Below, one piece after another: positions 16,018-27,800 of a stretch of 64,000 nucleotides of DNA (positions are counted from its first letter, which is position 1; each line of letters begins with the position of its first letter). This stretch comes from NORP309 sp964352735 (GTDB lineage: Bacteria > Pseudomonadota > Gammaproteobacteria > Xanthomonadales > Marinicellaceae). Position numbers and translations under genes: made by a program. The notes under the pieces were generated by a model. That model saw only the letters and a program-made list of their open reading frames with translations. It ran no database searches and was not told the origin of the DNA. The stretch is taken from positions 18,933-82,932 of the forward strand of contig CAYGTC010000012.1 of NCBI GenBank assembly GCA_964352735.1, read 5' to 3'.

Positions 16018-16529
16018 ATCATGTCCTCTTTGTTAATTTGCCATTTTACGATTGGCACTTGTCGCTGTTCATCAATAAAAGTATCTACACAACGAAACCC
16101 AAGTTTTTTATTGGCTTTATTTGCTGCAATATTGGCCTCATCGCATTGTGCAATGATGGTGTTTACGCCTAAATGCTCAAAAGCGTGCTGAATCACGCAT
16201 TCTTTTGCACTGTGTGCATAGCCTTTTCTTTGTTCATCAATCATGATGATTACGCCAATTTCAACTGCATCAGATTGTTTTTGATTCCACCTCAAGCCAA
16301 CCACTCCAATGGGCTGACCAGAAATTTTCTCACAAATCACATGAAGAATCATAAATGGTGGGCACATGGCCATATATTTAAGGGTCAATTCAAAATACTT
16401 TTTCGCCGATTCAGCATCAAGCACATCACCAATATATGTCATCAATCGTTGATCTGCATATAGCGTTTGATAAAAGGCCGCATCTCCTTTATTTAACTTT
16501 CTGATTGAAACTTTGTTACATATAAGCAT
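16014..16529 (-). CDS. GNAT N-acetyltransferase (RimJ/RimL-like)
   Basis: A 171-residue acetyl-CoA-dependent acyltransferase. It opens SIRKLNKGDAAFYQTLYAD, has IGVVGLRW on the central strand, the acetyl-CoA pyrophosphate loop EQRKGYAHSA (about 118-127), and the NxxANKANKKLGFRCV motif typical of the RimJ/RimL group. The TGA stop overlaps the TTG start of the methyltransferase by four bases, so the two are co-translated. It could acetylate a peptide product, give self-protection, or be unrelated to the RiPP; the substrate cannot be read from sequence. Confidence 0.85.
   Translation of the reverse strand: MLICNKVSIRKLNKGDAAFYQTLYADQRLMTYIGDVLDAESAKKYFELTLKYMAMCPPFMILHVICEKISGQPIGVVGLRWNQKQSDAVEIGVIIMIDEQRKGYAHSAKECVIQHAFEHLGVNTIIAQCDEANIAANKANKKLGFRCVDTFIDEQRQVPIVKWQINKEDMI
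16024..16029 (-). promoter_or_regulatory. Ribosome-binding site fixing the TTG start of the methyltransferase
   Basis: The minus strand reads AGAGGA inside the last GNAT codons, then six bases, then TTG 16017. A strong Shine-Dalgarno at proper spacing supports the unusual start codon. Confidence 0.65.
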
Positions 16530-16563
16530 GCTGCTACTGTTGATGAACTTAATATCTATTCTG

Positions 16564-16598
16564 CATAAAAAAGCCCTGATGTACAGGGCTTTTTTATG
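16564..16598 (-). terminator. Strong terminator after the C25 peptidase gene
   Basis: A perfect 15-bp inverted repeat (16564-16578 with 16584-16598), GC core GCCCTG/CAGGGC, loop ATGTA, flanked by A6 and T6, so it can work both ways. It separates the peptidase transcript from the GNAT-methyltransferase unit. Confidence 0.85.
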
Positions 16599-16616
16599 AT
16601 CCTTACTCTATGTTAT

Positions 16617-18827
16617 CTAGAGTTTCAAACTTGGATCCCCCAGTATATTCCAACCCAAAATGACATCAAGTGCGTTGGGGTTATTTTGAGCGTAAGTTTG
16701 TTTTGCTCGTGTAACAGCATCACCTAAGCTCATTTCTTCATGCGTCAAATAAGTCAACACCAATTCAGCTAATCCCCTCTCATGCTCAGCCTTTGTCAAG
16801 GTGCTGGCTCCGAGTACTGATGCTGCTCCGCCATTGTTATTCAACATGAATGCGTGAGCCAATGTGTCTTCTGTTGGCGATACAAAATAAGTGTTCCAAC
16901 AACCCCATTGTGTCACCAATGTTGGTGATTGATCATTGACCAGTGAATTCGCATCACTGGCACTGAACAATCGTGAAAAACTCCAATCTCTTGGCCCAGA
17001 ATGACCAATAAAACTTGTCAGAGCAACCCCTTGATTGATGTTATCGATAATTTTAGCCTTTGCTAAGGCCAAACCATCATCATCGATAAAGGCTTTGCGA
17101 TCACTGCCTATGTTGTTTTGCCATTCAATGGGTAACAAATCAATCAAGAATTGCGCATCATTTTTAAATGAATAGGCATTTGATACGTCATATTTATCTG
17201 CGGCAAAAACGGCTGTTTTAGCATAATTTTTTTCACCATAGGCAATGACTTTATTGATTAAATTGCGTAACTCTGTGTCGGTTCTTACTGGAAATCGACC
17301 AATATTTATATCTGGCACATTATCATCATTAACATCAGCAAATTTAGCATCAATGGGGGCATACGTGATCAAATCATCTGTGCTACCGTAAATTGTTGGA
17401 ATGTAACTAACCGAATCTAGCCCTAAATAATTGTTATAATCATAGCTATCGCCACCAACCAATAATACATTTCTTGTACCCAAGTTTTCAGCTGAATACT
17501 TGATGTAATCATCAATACTTTGTGCAGAAACATTACTGTAACCATATTGGGCATAAATTTGTTCTACATCAACCAATTTAACGTTGTGATTTTGCTGTTT
17601 AATCGTGACAAATTCATCCAAATCATCGCCCATAAAATCCGGATGTGTAATGATAAGATAATCGGCACTGCCTTCTTTAATATCTGTTAAAACCACTGGC
17701 AAACTTAATTCAGGTCTTAACAATGAGGATTCGGCACTGATGTATATCTGCCCTGATGAATGCTCTGTAGATAAATGCAGGGTGCAATCAACACTGATGT
17801 TTTGCTGACAATTGCCACTTTGCAAATAATCTACAGCCATTACTGTGTCATTGGATTTGGCATGATAAATGATATATGACTCGTTACTTGCATAATCTAT
17901 TTTGAAGTGTTTGCTATCTACTTCAAACCCATGTGCAAAGATAAGGTCCGTATCACCCATTTTAACGGTGGATTGATCATCGCTTGAAAAACTCAACTGT
18001 TTATTGATCAGAGACAGAGATCGTGGATAAGACACTTGCCAAGATTCAATGTGAATAACATCTGCTGGTGTATTCGTATCATTTGGCACTTTAACTACAA
18101 TGTCATGTGTTCCAGATGTGAATGCATTGGTATCCATTTGGTAGAACCTATTTTCTGCCGTGATACCATCAAACCTAAAGTCATCAACTGTATTGCCATT
18201 GACTTCGTAAATGACATGGTGATCGGGCGATTGTAAATAATCGGTGCCACCCCAAATGCTGATTGCCAGTTCAATTTGACCTTCATTGATCAAATTATCC
18301 AATGTGAACTCAAGATTTTCACTGACTTCTGAGCCTATTGCCAACAACCTTTTAGCAAACCAGGGATCCTCAACAGGAGAACCAAAACTGTAATCACTGT
18401 TAGGAGCATAAATGTCTTTATGCATGTATTGATTTAAAGCTTGCTGGTTGATTTTTGGCTGTATAACAGGTTCTTGTATGAGCAAGTTACTTGTTAAAAC
18501 CAGTGAATAGACACTGCCTATTTGGTATAAACTTGGATTCGCTTCTCCAACAAAGTCAATATAACCGTTGGGACCAAATGTTTGTTGATCTTCACTGACG
18601 ACTTTTACTGGGATATTTTCTCCATTATTTGTAATGGCTATATTCGATATAGCAACACCATTAATATCTATGCCCATGGCCAAAATATCAGAATAATAAA
18701 GCCTATAAATGCCATCAGACTCTACTTTCAAGCGCATAATTGATTGCTGAGTATCAATACTTGCCTGAGTAGTTCCAATCAATAAGGTACTTAATATTAC
18801 AGAAGATAATTGAGATATAATTTTCAT
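16617..18827 (-). CDS. Secreted C25 (gingipain-type) cysteine peptidase
   Basis: A 736-residue exported protein. Signal peptide (VILSTLLIGTTQA), beta-rich N-terminal domains (about 25-390), then a caspase-like C25 domain: DINIGRFPVRT, catalytic His in FIGHSGPRDW (about 606), catalytic Cys in TQWGCWNTYF (about 642), and the usual ending LGDPSLKL. It lacks a T9SS C-terminal domain. An internal DLIFAHGFEVD (about 295) resembles the C-terminal signature of other proteins here. The ATG overlaps the stop of the giant repeat protein as ATGA, with AGGAG eight bases upstream, so the two are made together. Processing of that partner or of other surface proteins is an inference. Confidence 0.85.
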   Translation of the reverse strand: MKIISQLSSVILSTLLIGTTQASIDTQQSIMRLKVESDGIYRLYYSDILAMGIDINGVAISNIAITNNGENIPVKVVSEDQQTFGPNGYIDFVGEANPSLYQIGSVYSLVLTSNLLIQEPVIQPKINQQALNQYMHKDIYAPNSDYSFGSPVEDPWFAKRLLAIGSEVSENLEFTLDNLINEGQIELAISIWGGTDYLQSPDHHVIYEVNGNTVDDFRFDGITAENRFYQMDTNAFTSGTHDIVVKVPNDTNTPADVIHIESWQVSYPRSLSLINKQLSFSSDDQSTVKMGDTDLIFAHGFEVDSKHFKIDYASNESYIIYHAKSNDTVMAVDYLQSGNCQQNISVDCTLHLSTEHSSGQIYISAESSLLRPELSLPVVLTDIKEGSADYLIITHPDFMGDDLDEFVTIKQQNHNVKLVDVEQIYAQYGYSNVSAQSIDDYIKYSAENLGTRNVLLVGGDSYDYNNYLGLDSVSYIPTIYGSTDDLITYAPIDAKFADVNDDNVPDINIGRFPVRTDTELRNLINKVIAYGEKNYAKTAVFAADKYDVSNAYSFKNDAQFLIDLLPIEWQNNIGSDRKAFIDDDGLALAKAKIIDNINQGVALTSFIGHSGPRDWSFSRLFSASDANSLVNDQSPTLVTQWGCWNTYFVSPTEDTLAHAFMLNNNGGAASVLGASTLTKAEHERGLAELVLTYLTHEEMSLGDAVTRAKQTYAQNNPNALDVILGWNILGDPSLKL

Positions 18828-21800
18828 GAGCCTTCTCCTGCAGCAGCCTGAGACTTATTCTTAAAGCTATTGATATATTGGTTTAAATCGCGTGCTTTTT
18901 GTTGCTGCCTTGTATCAATTTTTTCTTGATGAAATTGATTGATGTCTTGCCATTTAGTACTTTCAATGACTTCCTCTTTCTTACCATATTGTTGATCGAT
19001 ATTGAATACACCATGCGATTGACGATTGCCTCTAATATCGATGTCTACTATGGCCCATTCTCTTTGATAGCCGCCTTTATAAACATATTGATAAACCGTC
19101 TGGCCTGTTTTATAAACATGTTCGGATGCAATCATTTCTTCATTAACTTGTTGCCAGATTCCATCAATATAAGCATACAATTCAAAACCAACATTACCCG
19201 TTTCTGTCAATGTTGACCATGTAATCATAGTATCGCCTGTATTACCGTCATAAGCCGCTTTAAATCCAGCTAAAGTAATCGGTGTGGTAATGATGGGCCT
19301 ATAACCAAAATCAGCCGTAGTATTGGTCTGGCCACCTGCAACAGCAACGGTATAACCCGTATCATCTTGCGAGTTGTCATCAATGGCATTGTTATCAGCA
19401 TTTGGGCCATCTGTATGGCTCAAATTGGCCAATTCATTATTATCATCAGTAACTAAAACCACATAACTGCCATTGGGTAAACTCGTGAATGAATAATTAC
19501 CACTGGCATCTGTTGTTGTTGTTGCAACAATATTGCCATTGGTATCAGTCAAAACTACAGTGACGTTCTCTATACCATTGGCTGATTCATCTGGATCTAT
19601 GCCTGTTCCATCTGTCAGTAAACCATTACCATCATTATCTGACCAAACAGTACCACCAATGGTATTGTTGACTGCCGAAATAAAACCAAAATCTTGATCT
19701 AGATTAATGCCTGAAGGAGTTAATGACAAATCAACCACAGTCTGGGCATTTATTGTACCATCGGGATCTATATTATTGGTCCAACCAACACCACCATTTG
19801 GCAAGGTCATAGTATCAACGATCACTGTATATGTGTCATTTTGATTGAGTCCGGTAAATAGGTATGTACCATTTTCATCGGTACTGACCACATCAATAAC
19901 ATTTCCAAGATTATCTATAAGCCTTACTGTCACACCTTCCAATCCTTGATCACCAGCATTCTGTGTATTACTGTTATCTACATCATGGAAAATACGATCA
20001 CCTATTACACCATTGCCTCTTCTTAATGGATTATAACCAAAATCTTGATCCAAGTTATCTGCCACCAATGTAGGAATGGTTGATTGGTTATCCAATGTAG
20101 CATCAGGGTCTCCTGATTGTACAAAACCATTTAAAATATTATTGCTATCAGTCACCCTGACCATATACGCCTCATTATTAAGTAATGATGGGAACAAATA
20201 TTGGCCTGAACTGTTGGTAAACATTGATGCTATAGGAGTATCAGGAGTGCCATCTGCTGTAGTATCGATAAACAATTGTACCGCGATGCCAGGTATGCCT
20301 GGTTCAGTAACATCTTCAATGCCATCATTATCTAAATCTAAATAGATGGTATCTCCAATATCTGAATTGTCTGCATCGATGGTTGGTTGGTAACCAAAAT
20401 CTGCATCCAGATTTATGTTGCCTGAGCCATTTAATGCCAGAACAGTTGTTTGGTTATCTGGTGCACCATCGCCATCTGGATCACCAGTTTGCACATACCC
20501 AGCTGGTAAAGTTGTTACATCGACTTCGACCAGATGTGGCACTGTTATATTGACACCGGTGAACAAATATCGACCTGTTGCATCAGTAAATGTTGTTGCA
20601 ATTGCCGTCATGGCATCACAAGGTGGTGTATTATTATCACAAAGATAAACAGTCACACCATTGATGCCCACTTCTCCTGGGTCTTGTTGTCCATCTCCAT
20701 TCACATCAGACCATATGTAATCTCCAATGCTGCCTGCTGGCGTTACATAACCAAAATCAGCTGTTAAATATTCTTCATTGGCTATGGTCAGATCAGCAGA
20801 AGATGTATTCGCTGTACCTGTTCCATCCTCATCAAAGGTTTGCGTATAACCTGCTGGTGGATTATTAACCGTTAAGGTATAGCCATTGGCCAGTGGTAAG
20901 TTTCTGAATATATAATTGCCATTGGTATCAGTCACTGTTGTTATTGGCGTGTTCACCCCAGCTCCAATATCTATACCAACAGGAGGTGTCAATTGCACAA
21001 TGATATTAGTAATACCATCTTCATTGGCGTCTTGTACACCATCATTGTCCAAGTCTAACCACACTCGGTTACCAATGGTTGCACCAGGCACAAAACCAAA
21101 ATCATTGGTTAAGTCTGCATTACCTTTAACAGGGAATGCAGACTCACCTTGATCATTATCAGAGTTATTATCGGTGCCATTACCGATACCTGATGTATCA
21201 ATAGATCCATCAAAAGTGGAGGTAAATCCAGCAGCCACACTACCCACAGTAATACTGTAAGTCGGTTGCGGACCATTGGCAATATCACCAGTAAAACTGT
21301 CATCTGCCAGTAAATTTTCAAAAGAATAGAAACCTGCAGCATCAGTTAAAGTAGTGATGGTAACAGTATCTGTGTTCGGATATGTAATCGTCAATGTCAC
21401 CGGAACCAAAGGAATACCCGGCTCTGTTGCAGCATTTCTCATGCCATCATTGTTGTCATCTCTATAGACAATATTTCCAATTCTCGCTAAATTGACATAA
21501 TAACCAAAATCTCCTGTCTGATTGTTTGTACCACCAGCCACAGAAACGCTGTAGCCAACCACTTGTGAATTCAAGTCACTGCCTGGATTTGCACCTTCTG
21601 TCAACCAATGACCTGCCAGTCTATTATCGTCATCGGTAACTAAAATAGTATAAGTGCCATCAGGTAACCCAGTAAACTCATAATCACCATTGATATCAGT
21701 AACCGTCTTACCGATCACATTACCTTGAGCATCCAACAAGACGACTGTAACATCGTTAAATTCTAAAGTTTCTCCACCATCTTGTGTTCCATCGGCATCA

Positions 21801-24800
21801 TTATCACGCCAAATGGTCCCACCGATGGTATTGGGTACAGCCACTTGGTAACCAAAATCTTGTATTAAATCAATATTACCTCCAGCAATAGTGGTATCAG
21901 ATTCATTGACAGTACCACCATTAGGGTCATCGGTATTGACCATGCCAACACCGGCATTTGGTAAGGTAGAAATATCTACAATAACAGTGTAATCATCATC
22001 TGGTAAGCTGGCAAAATAATAATGGCCATTTTCATCTGTTACTGTTACTGCAAATGGCAAGCCATTGCTGGCAATCAATTCGACTCGAACACCTTCAATG
22101 CCTGGTTCTGTACTGGATTGACTGCTATTGCCATCAACATCAAAATAGATGGTATCTCCAATAAGACCCAAACCAGCAACATGCCCTTCTGGTGTATATC
22201 CAAAATCTTGTAGCAAGTCATCACCACCTGAAAGATTAATTGTAGAACGATTATCCAGGGTCGCATCTGGATCTGCAGACTGCTCCAAAGGAGCAAGTAT
22301 GTTATTTGTGTCGGTCACCACTACTGAGTACGTGCCATCGGGTAAACCGGTGAAGAGGTACTGACCATTGCTATCTGTCGTCGTGTTAGCTAATGGCTTA
22401 CCAGAGGCATCCAACAATGTCAGTGTCACATTGGCAATGCCCGGTTCAGCTCCTTGAGAACCATTGGCATCAGCATCCAAAAATACAGTATCGCCAATCG
22501 TATGAGTATTGGCTGCATCACCTTGATAACCAAAATCTGCATTCACAAAAACATCGCCAGGTGCAAGAATGACAGGATGAGTTGTTCTGTGATCAGGGTT
22601 TGTTGCCGCAACTGCAAAATTATCAGGATCGCCAGTTTGTGTCCATATCACACCTACTGGCAACGTTATTGGATTAACTTCAACTACATAGGCAGAGGCT
22701 GCTAAATTATCAAACACATAATTACCATTGGCATCAGTAGTCGTAGTTGCAACCAAGTTATCAAACACACCATCTCCATTGGAGTCTGTGAATAGGTTAA
22801 CAGTCACTGAATTTATACCCGGTTCATGAACATCCTGTACACCATCTGCATCTGTATCAATCCACACTCTATCACCAATAGAGCCAGTGGTGCCTGGAGG
22901 AGGAATATTGGTTTGTTGCGGTTCATTCCAGTTATAGCCAAAATCAGCAGTCAAATGTTCTTCCTCAAACATATCCAGTGATACAACAGTCTGATTATCA
23001 GGAGCACTTGTTCCACTGTCTTCGTCATACGTTGGGTTACTAACCAGATTTGCTGGTACTGTTGAAGTATCTACCGCAACAATATAATCCAACAAAGGTA
23101 AGCCTGGGAATAAATAGCCACCATTGGCATCTGTCACTGTACTTCTCACAGCACTTGCCGAGTCACAAGGCGCAGCATTTGAACGACACAGATATACAGT
23201 TACACCACCTATTCCATCTTCGCCACCATCTTGATCACCATCACCATCTTCATCCAACCACACACGATTACCGATACTGGCATCTGATTCTGTCAGACTA
23301 ATTCCGCACGCTACAGACTCATGGTCAACTGATGTTGAACCACTTGGCACAAGCGTTAAATTATTTTGTGGTCCTATCCTTTGAGCAACCATATCTTGTG
23401 TTGAGATACTACAATCAGATAAAACATCTGAAATTGGTATTTTCCAAGATGTATTGCTCGTTGTTGCCAATCCTCCATTGCCAGTAGTGACAATCAGGTT
23501 ACCACCTCGTGTAAAAGTTAAACCCTCTCCATCTTGTAATACAACATTACTGGTTCCATCAAAATAATTGACCCTTCCGCAATCAAAAACGGGGGCTGTT
23601 GCAGGATAATTACTTAAATCAAATTCAACGATTCTGGTATCTATCACGTCATTGTTAATTAAACCAAGTAAACGACGATTAATAGGGTCCCAAGCAAGAT
23701 CATCAATTTGAGTATTACCTAAAGGCAATGTAATATCTGGAGAAACATTCAATACATTAGCTGTTGCTGGATTAAAATTAAAAATATTGCGATGTCCATT
23801 ACCTGCATTACCTGATCCATAGTACACAGGAGGGCTGGACTGCCAATCTATAGCAAATCCATCAGAGTCTGTAATACCGTTATTAAAAACAGAGGCTGTT
23901 TGAGAACGAGGCGCAGGTAAAAGTTGAATGACTCTATTAATATTAATGCCATAGAGTACCTCATCTCCAGAAGTCAGAGGATCACCCAAATCCCAAGCCA
24001 TGGTTTCCACAAATGTATACGGGAGGTGACCCAGTCCTGGCGCCGTATCATCAACAGCCCCTGAAATGGGATCAAAAGTAATCAATCGATCTCCACCATC
24101 AGCCAAAGAATAACACAATTGAGGATCGCCGGATAAATCGCCATTTAATGTAACACGATGATCTTCAATTTCACCATTACTGGCTAAGCCCAACGGAGTC
24201 AATGCAATGACATCTGTACTCAAACGCAACCTTAAAAACGTGACAGATGATGGGCTAGCGGGCATAACCGGAAATGTTAAAGTCACTATTGAAGTCATAG
24301 CACCAGTGGCTACATTGGCAGTACTGCCTTCTGTAACCGTATCAAAAACACCATCTCCATTATAATCTATCCAACCAGAAAGTGTCGCTGGCAACCCTGT
24401 TTGATTAGTAACAAGCACTTGTACCGATGGGGTTGAACCAGTATCAAAGTTTAATATGCTTTGAGGGCCATCTTCATCTAAAGTTGCTGTATTGTCATCA
24501 CCATTAGCAAACGCATTTGGCTGACCATCAATCTCGTTGTCTGGAGCACCTGCACCCATATATATATTATTGTTAATGATATGTGATGGTCCATTATCAC
24601 TGTTTGTTGTTTGGTAATTACCTGCACCAGTTCCATTAGCTGTATCAGGTGCATCACCAAAATCTATTAAAGGTGTGATCGGTTCAAAACCAAAATCATA
24701 AGAATGGTTATTCTCACCTATGGCCCCAACTGTAAAATTAATGGTTGAATTACTCAATACTGTTGAGGCATCTGAATCCCTCACATCAGTTTGACTGTTA

Positions 24801-27800
24801 TTAGACGTATCCATGTCAGCATTTTGATCAGTTAAGGTAAAAAAGTTAAGTGCCGATTGAGTGTCATCAATTGTTAGTGAACAATTCTCACCACTGTCCA
24901 TAAATAGTGCCTGAGTTGTGCCAGCATTGACAGTTGCAGCATTATTGAAATAATACAACCCACCATTTGTGGTCAATGTAGAAACTGAATCTGCTCCACA
25001 CGTTAATGTGACGCTTATTCCATCAATACCAACTTCATCTGAATCTTGTATTCCATCGCCATCAGCATCATTCCATACCCGATTACCTATTTCTACTGTA
25101 GCTGATCCTACTGGATCACTGACACCAAAATCCACATCACAGTCTGCAGAGTTAACAAACCTTACACTTGATTGCGCATCAGATCCAGCAGTAGAAAACT
25201 CAAAACCTGCTGGCAAACCAGTCAATTCAAGTCTATAACTACTGCCAGCAAGGCCCGGTAATACATATGAACCATCAACATTAATATTATCTGATGCCAC
25301 TGCAATATTTAAATTATCATAAGCTGTGACTACTAGACTGGCTGCAAAGAAACCCAATTCAGCGCCATCTTGATCACCATTTTCATTGGCATCCAAGAAA
25401 ACAAAACCACCAATATCATCATCTCCAACAAAACAAGCACCAGGAGAGACAGGAGCTACAGGCTCTCCATCACCATCATCTTCATCGCCTGGATCATTAT
25501 TGGTATCGCCATCGCCATCAGTATTGACACCATTATTGGGTGTCGAGTCAGAATCAATTTGATCCGATGCTGTTACTTCAGCGAGGTTATTGTAAACACC
25601 CGTTGGTTCAACAGTAACATCAAAGGTTAAAACTACATTAGCACCATTAGGAATGTTGAGGCCTGACCAAGTAATGATATTTCCAGCGGCCATTCCTGAA
25701 CCTGAAATGGCCGTTATTCCACTGAACCCGCTTGGTACAGTGTCAACAACGGTCACATTCGTTGCGTCATCAGGTCCATCATTTGTAACAGTTATCTCAA
25801 AAGTGACCGAGGTTCCAATCACAGGAGTTGAATTGTCAACCAGTTTATTTAGGGATAAATCTGCTACTTGAATATCGGTGAAACCAAAATCATAACTATG
25901 ATCACTTTGACCAGAAAAGCCACTGGCAACCGTAATCTGTGCAAAAGCACCAGAAAGAACAGCATCAGAGTCATGTATATCATTGCTTGCCACAGATAGC
26001 CCCCCTCCTCCAACTGGTGTTATCATTAATCCTGTCAATGGAGCCTGGTTGGTTGCGATTCTAAATAAATAATTGTTGATATTTGGTAAAAAGTTAACAT
26101 CAAAGTTTTTACCAACAACATCAACTCCAGCTGCTGTTGTAAAATAGAATTCACCATCAGCATCAGTTACAACCGTTGCAAGGATAGTTGACCCATCTGT
26201 ATCAATCATTTGAACAGTTAAGCCACCAATACCTGATTCACCGGGATCTTGTCTTCCATTGGCATTACTGTCATTCCATACACGATTACCCAATTCAGAA
26301 TCAGGTGTATCACACAATGCCTCCAAGTCACCCAAACCGTTCGCTTTTCCAAAAAAGTCTGCACTTGTATTGGCAGGTGTGGCCGTGTAGATTTGATACG
26401 AGTTAATATTTGCACCAGTATTGATGTTATATGTCCTAACACCTCCGGCAAAATCAGATGTAGCACCACCAAGGTTAATAGGGTCCATGTTGGTCATCAC
26501 TACGCTCCCTAAATTGGTCATAGAGACCAAACCACCAAAGCCCGTTTCTTCATGGGAAAAACCACCGCTTGACCAACTATCTGCTGAATAAAATTCAGTA
26601 TTATCTGTTGCCTCGACTGCATTAAAACTCCATGTGGAACTACCAGCATTGAATGTTGCACGGACAATATCACCATAGCCTTCACCCCTTATTAGGCCCG
26701 AATTATCTGGTGCTTGTTGTTGATGACCTGTTTGATCACCCCAGCGATCCCTAAAACCAATAATCATCTGGTTATCTGCGGTAAATTCAATATCACTGAC
26801 TATTGGCTGAGGGTAAGCTCGCTCATTACCATTGGGTGATACCATGCCAGCAGGAGGGAAAGTTGATGCCCATGGATTCCAGTTAGCACTATTAAGGCCA
26901 GCACCACCAAGACATGTAACACCATTTTGTAAACCACAACCTCTATTATAAGTAAGAGAAAAATCCAAAACTTCAGTGAATAATAAGGTACTGGTATCCA
27001 ATGCATAAATATTAGCAGTTAAACCTGCTCCTCCTGTTTCTGCTGAACACACAGCCCCTACAAAAACTTGATTCAAATGAAATTTAACAGCAAAAGGCCT
27101 AAAATTGTCAGTATTTCCACCAGCACAAGCAGGTGCATCACCGACAACATAATTACTGGTATTCAACATATCAATGGCTGTGACATCGGCCAGAGTCGGC
27201 ACTACAGGTGCACTGGGCGTATCTCCCAACGGTAATTGATATAAGTTACGATTGGTCAAATTGATGACCCACAATTCAGAAGAATCCGCAGAAATATCCA
27301 TATCACCTAAAGATATTTTGCCAATATTGGCATATGAAGCTGCATCTACAGTCAAATCTGTAGCAGGGTTTGGATGAGGGTTGACTCCTGTAACATTACT
27401 ACCAAATATATCGTTTAGATTTAAAAACTCAGATACGGTAGATAACATCCCATCTTTCGGATTATCGATTCTGTAAATAGACCCCGTAACAGCACCAGAA
27501 CCAACACCACCTGGACCAAACTCCACATGCCTTTTCAAATAAGCTGAAGCAAACAGAACATCGGACTCAGACTGATACGCCAGTCCCCATGTTGATCCAA
27601 TTTGATTGTAATTGGCTTCGCCACCAAAAGCACTGGTGCCACTGCTAGAATAAGGGAAAGAAATCAATGCACTTCCAGTGGTTTGATTCAAAGGCAAAAA
27701 TAAGTTGGTCACTAGATCAGGGTCAGCCTGACAAAACTGCGCTGGAGCCCATACGGCATAATTGATATCCTCCACTGGTGAGGTTGCAAAAGTCACCGAT

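Noticed and set aside
16564..16598. Large perfect palindrome as an operator
   Set aside because: A GC-rich core flanked by A6 and T6 right after a stop codon is a standard intrinsic terminator.
20076..26512. Many plus-strand frames of 60-90 codons opposite the giant gene
   Set aside because: Shadows caused by the Asp/Asn-rich repeat codons; no ribosome-binding sites and compositions unlike real proteins.
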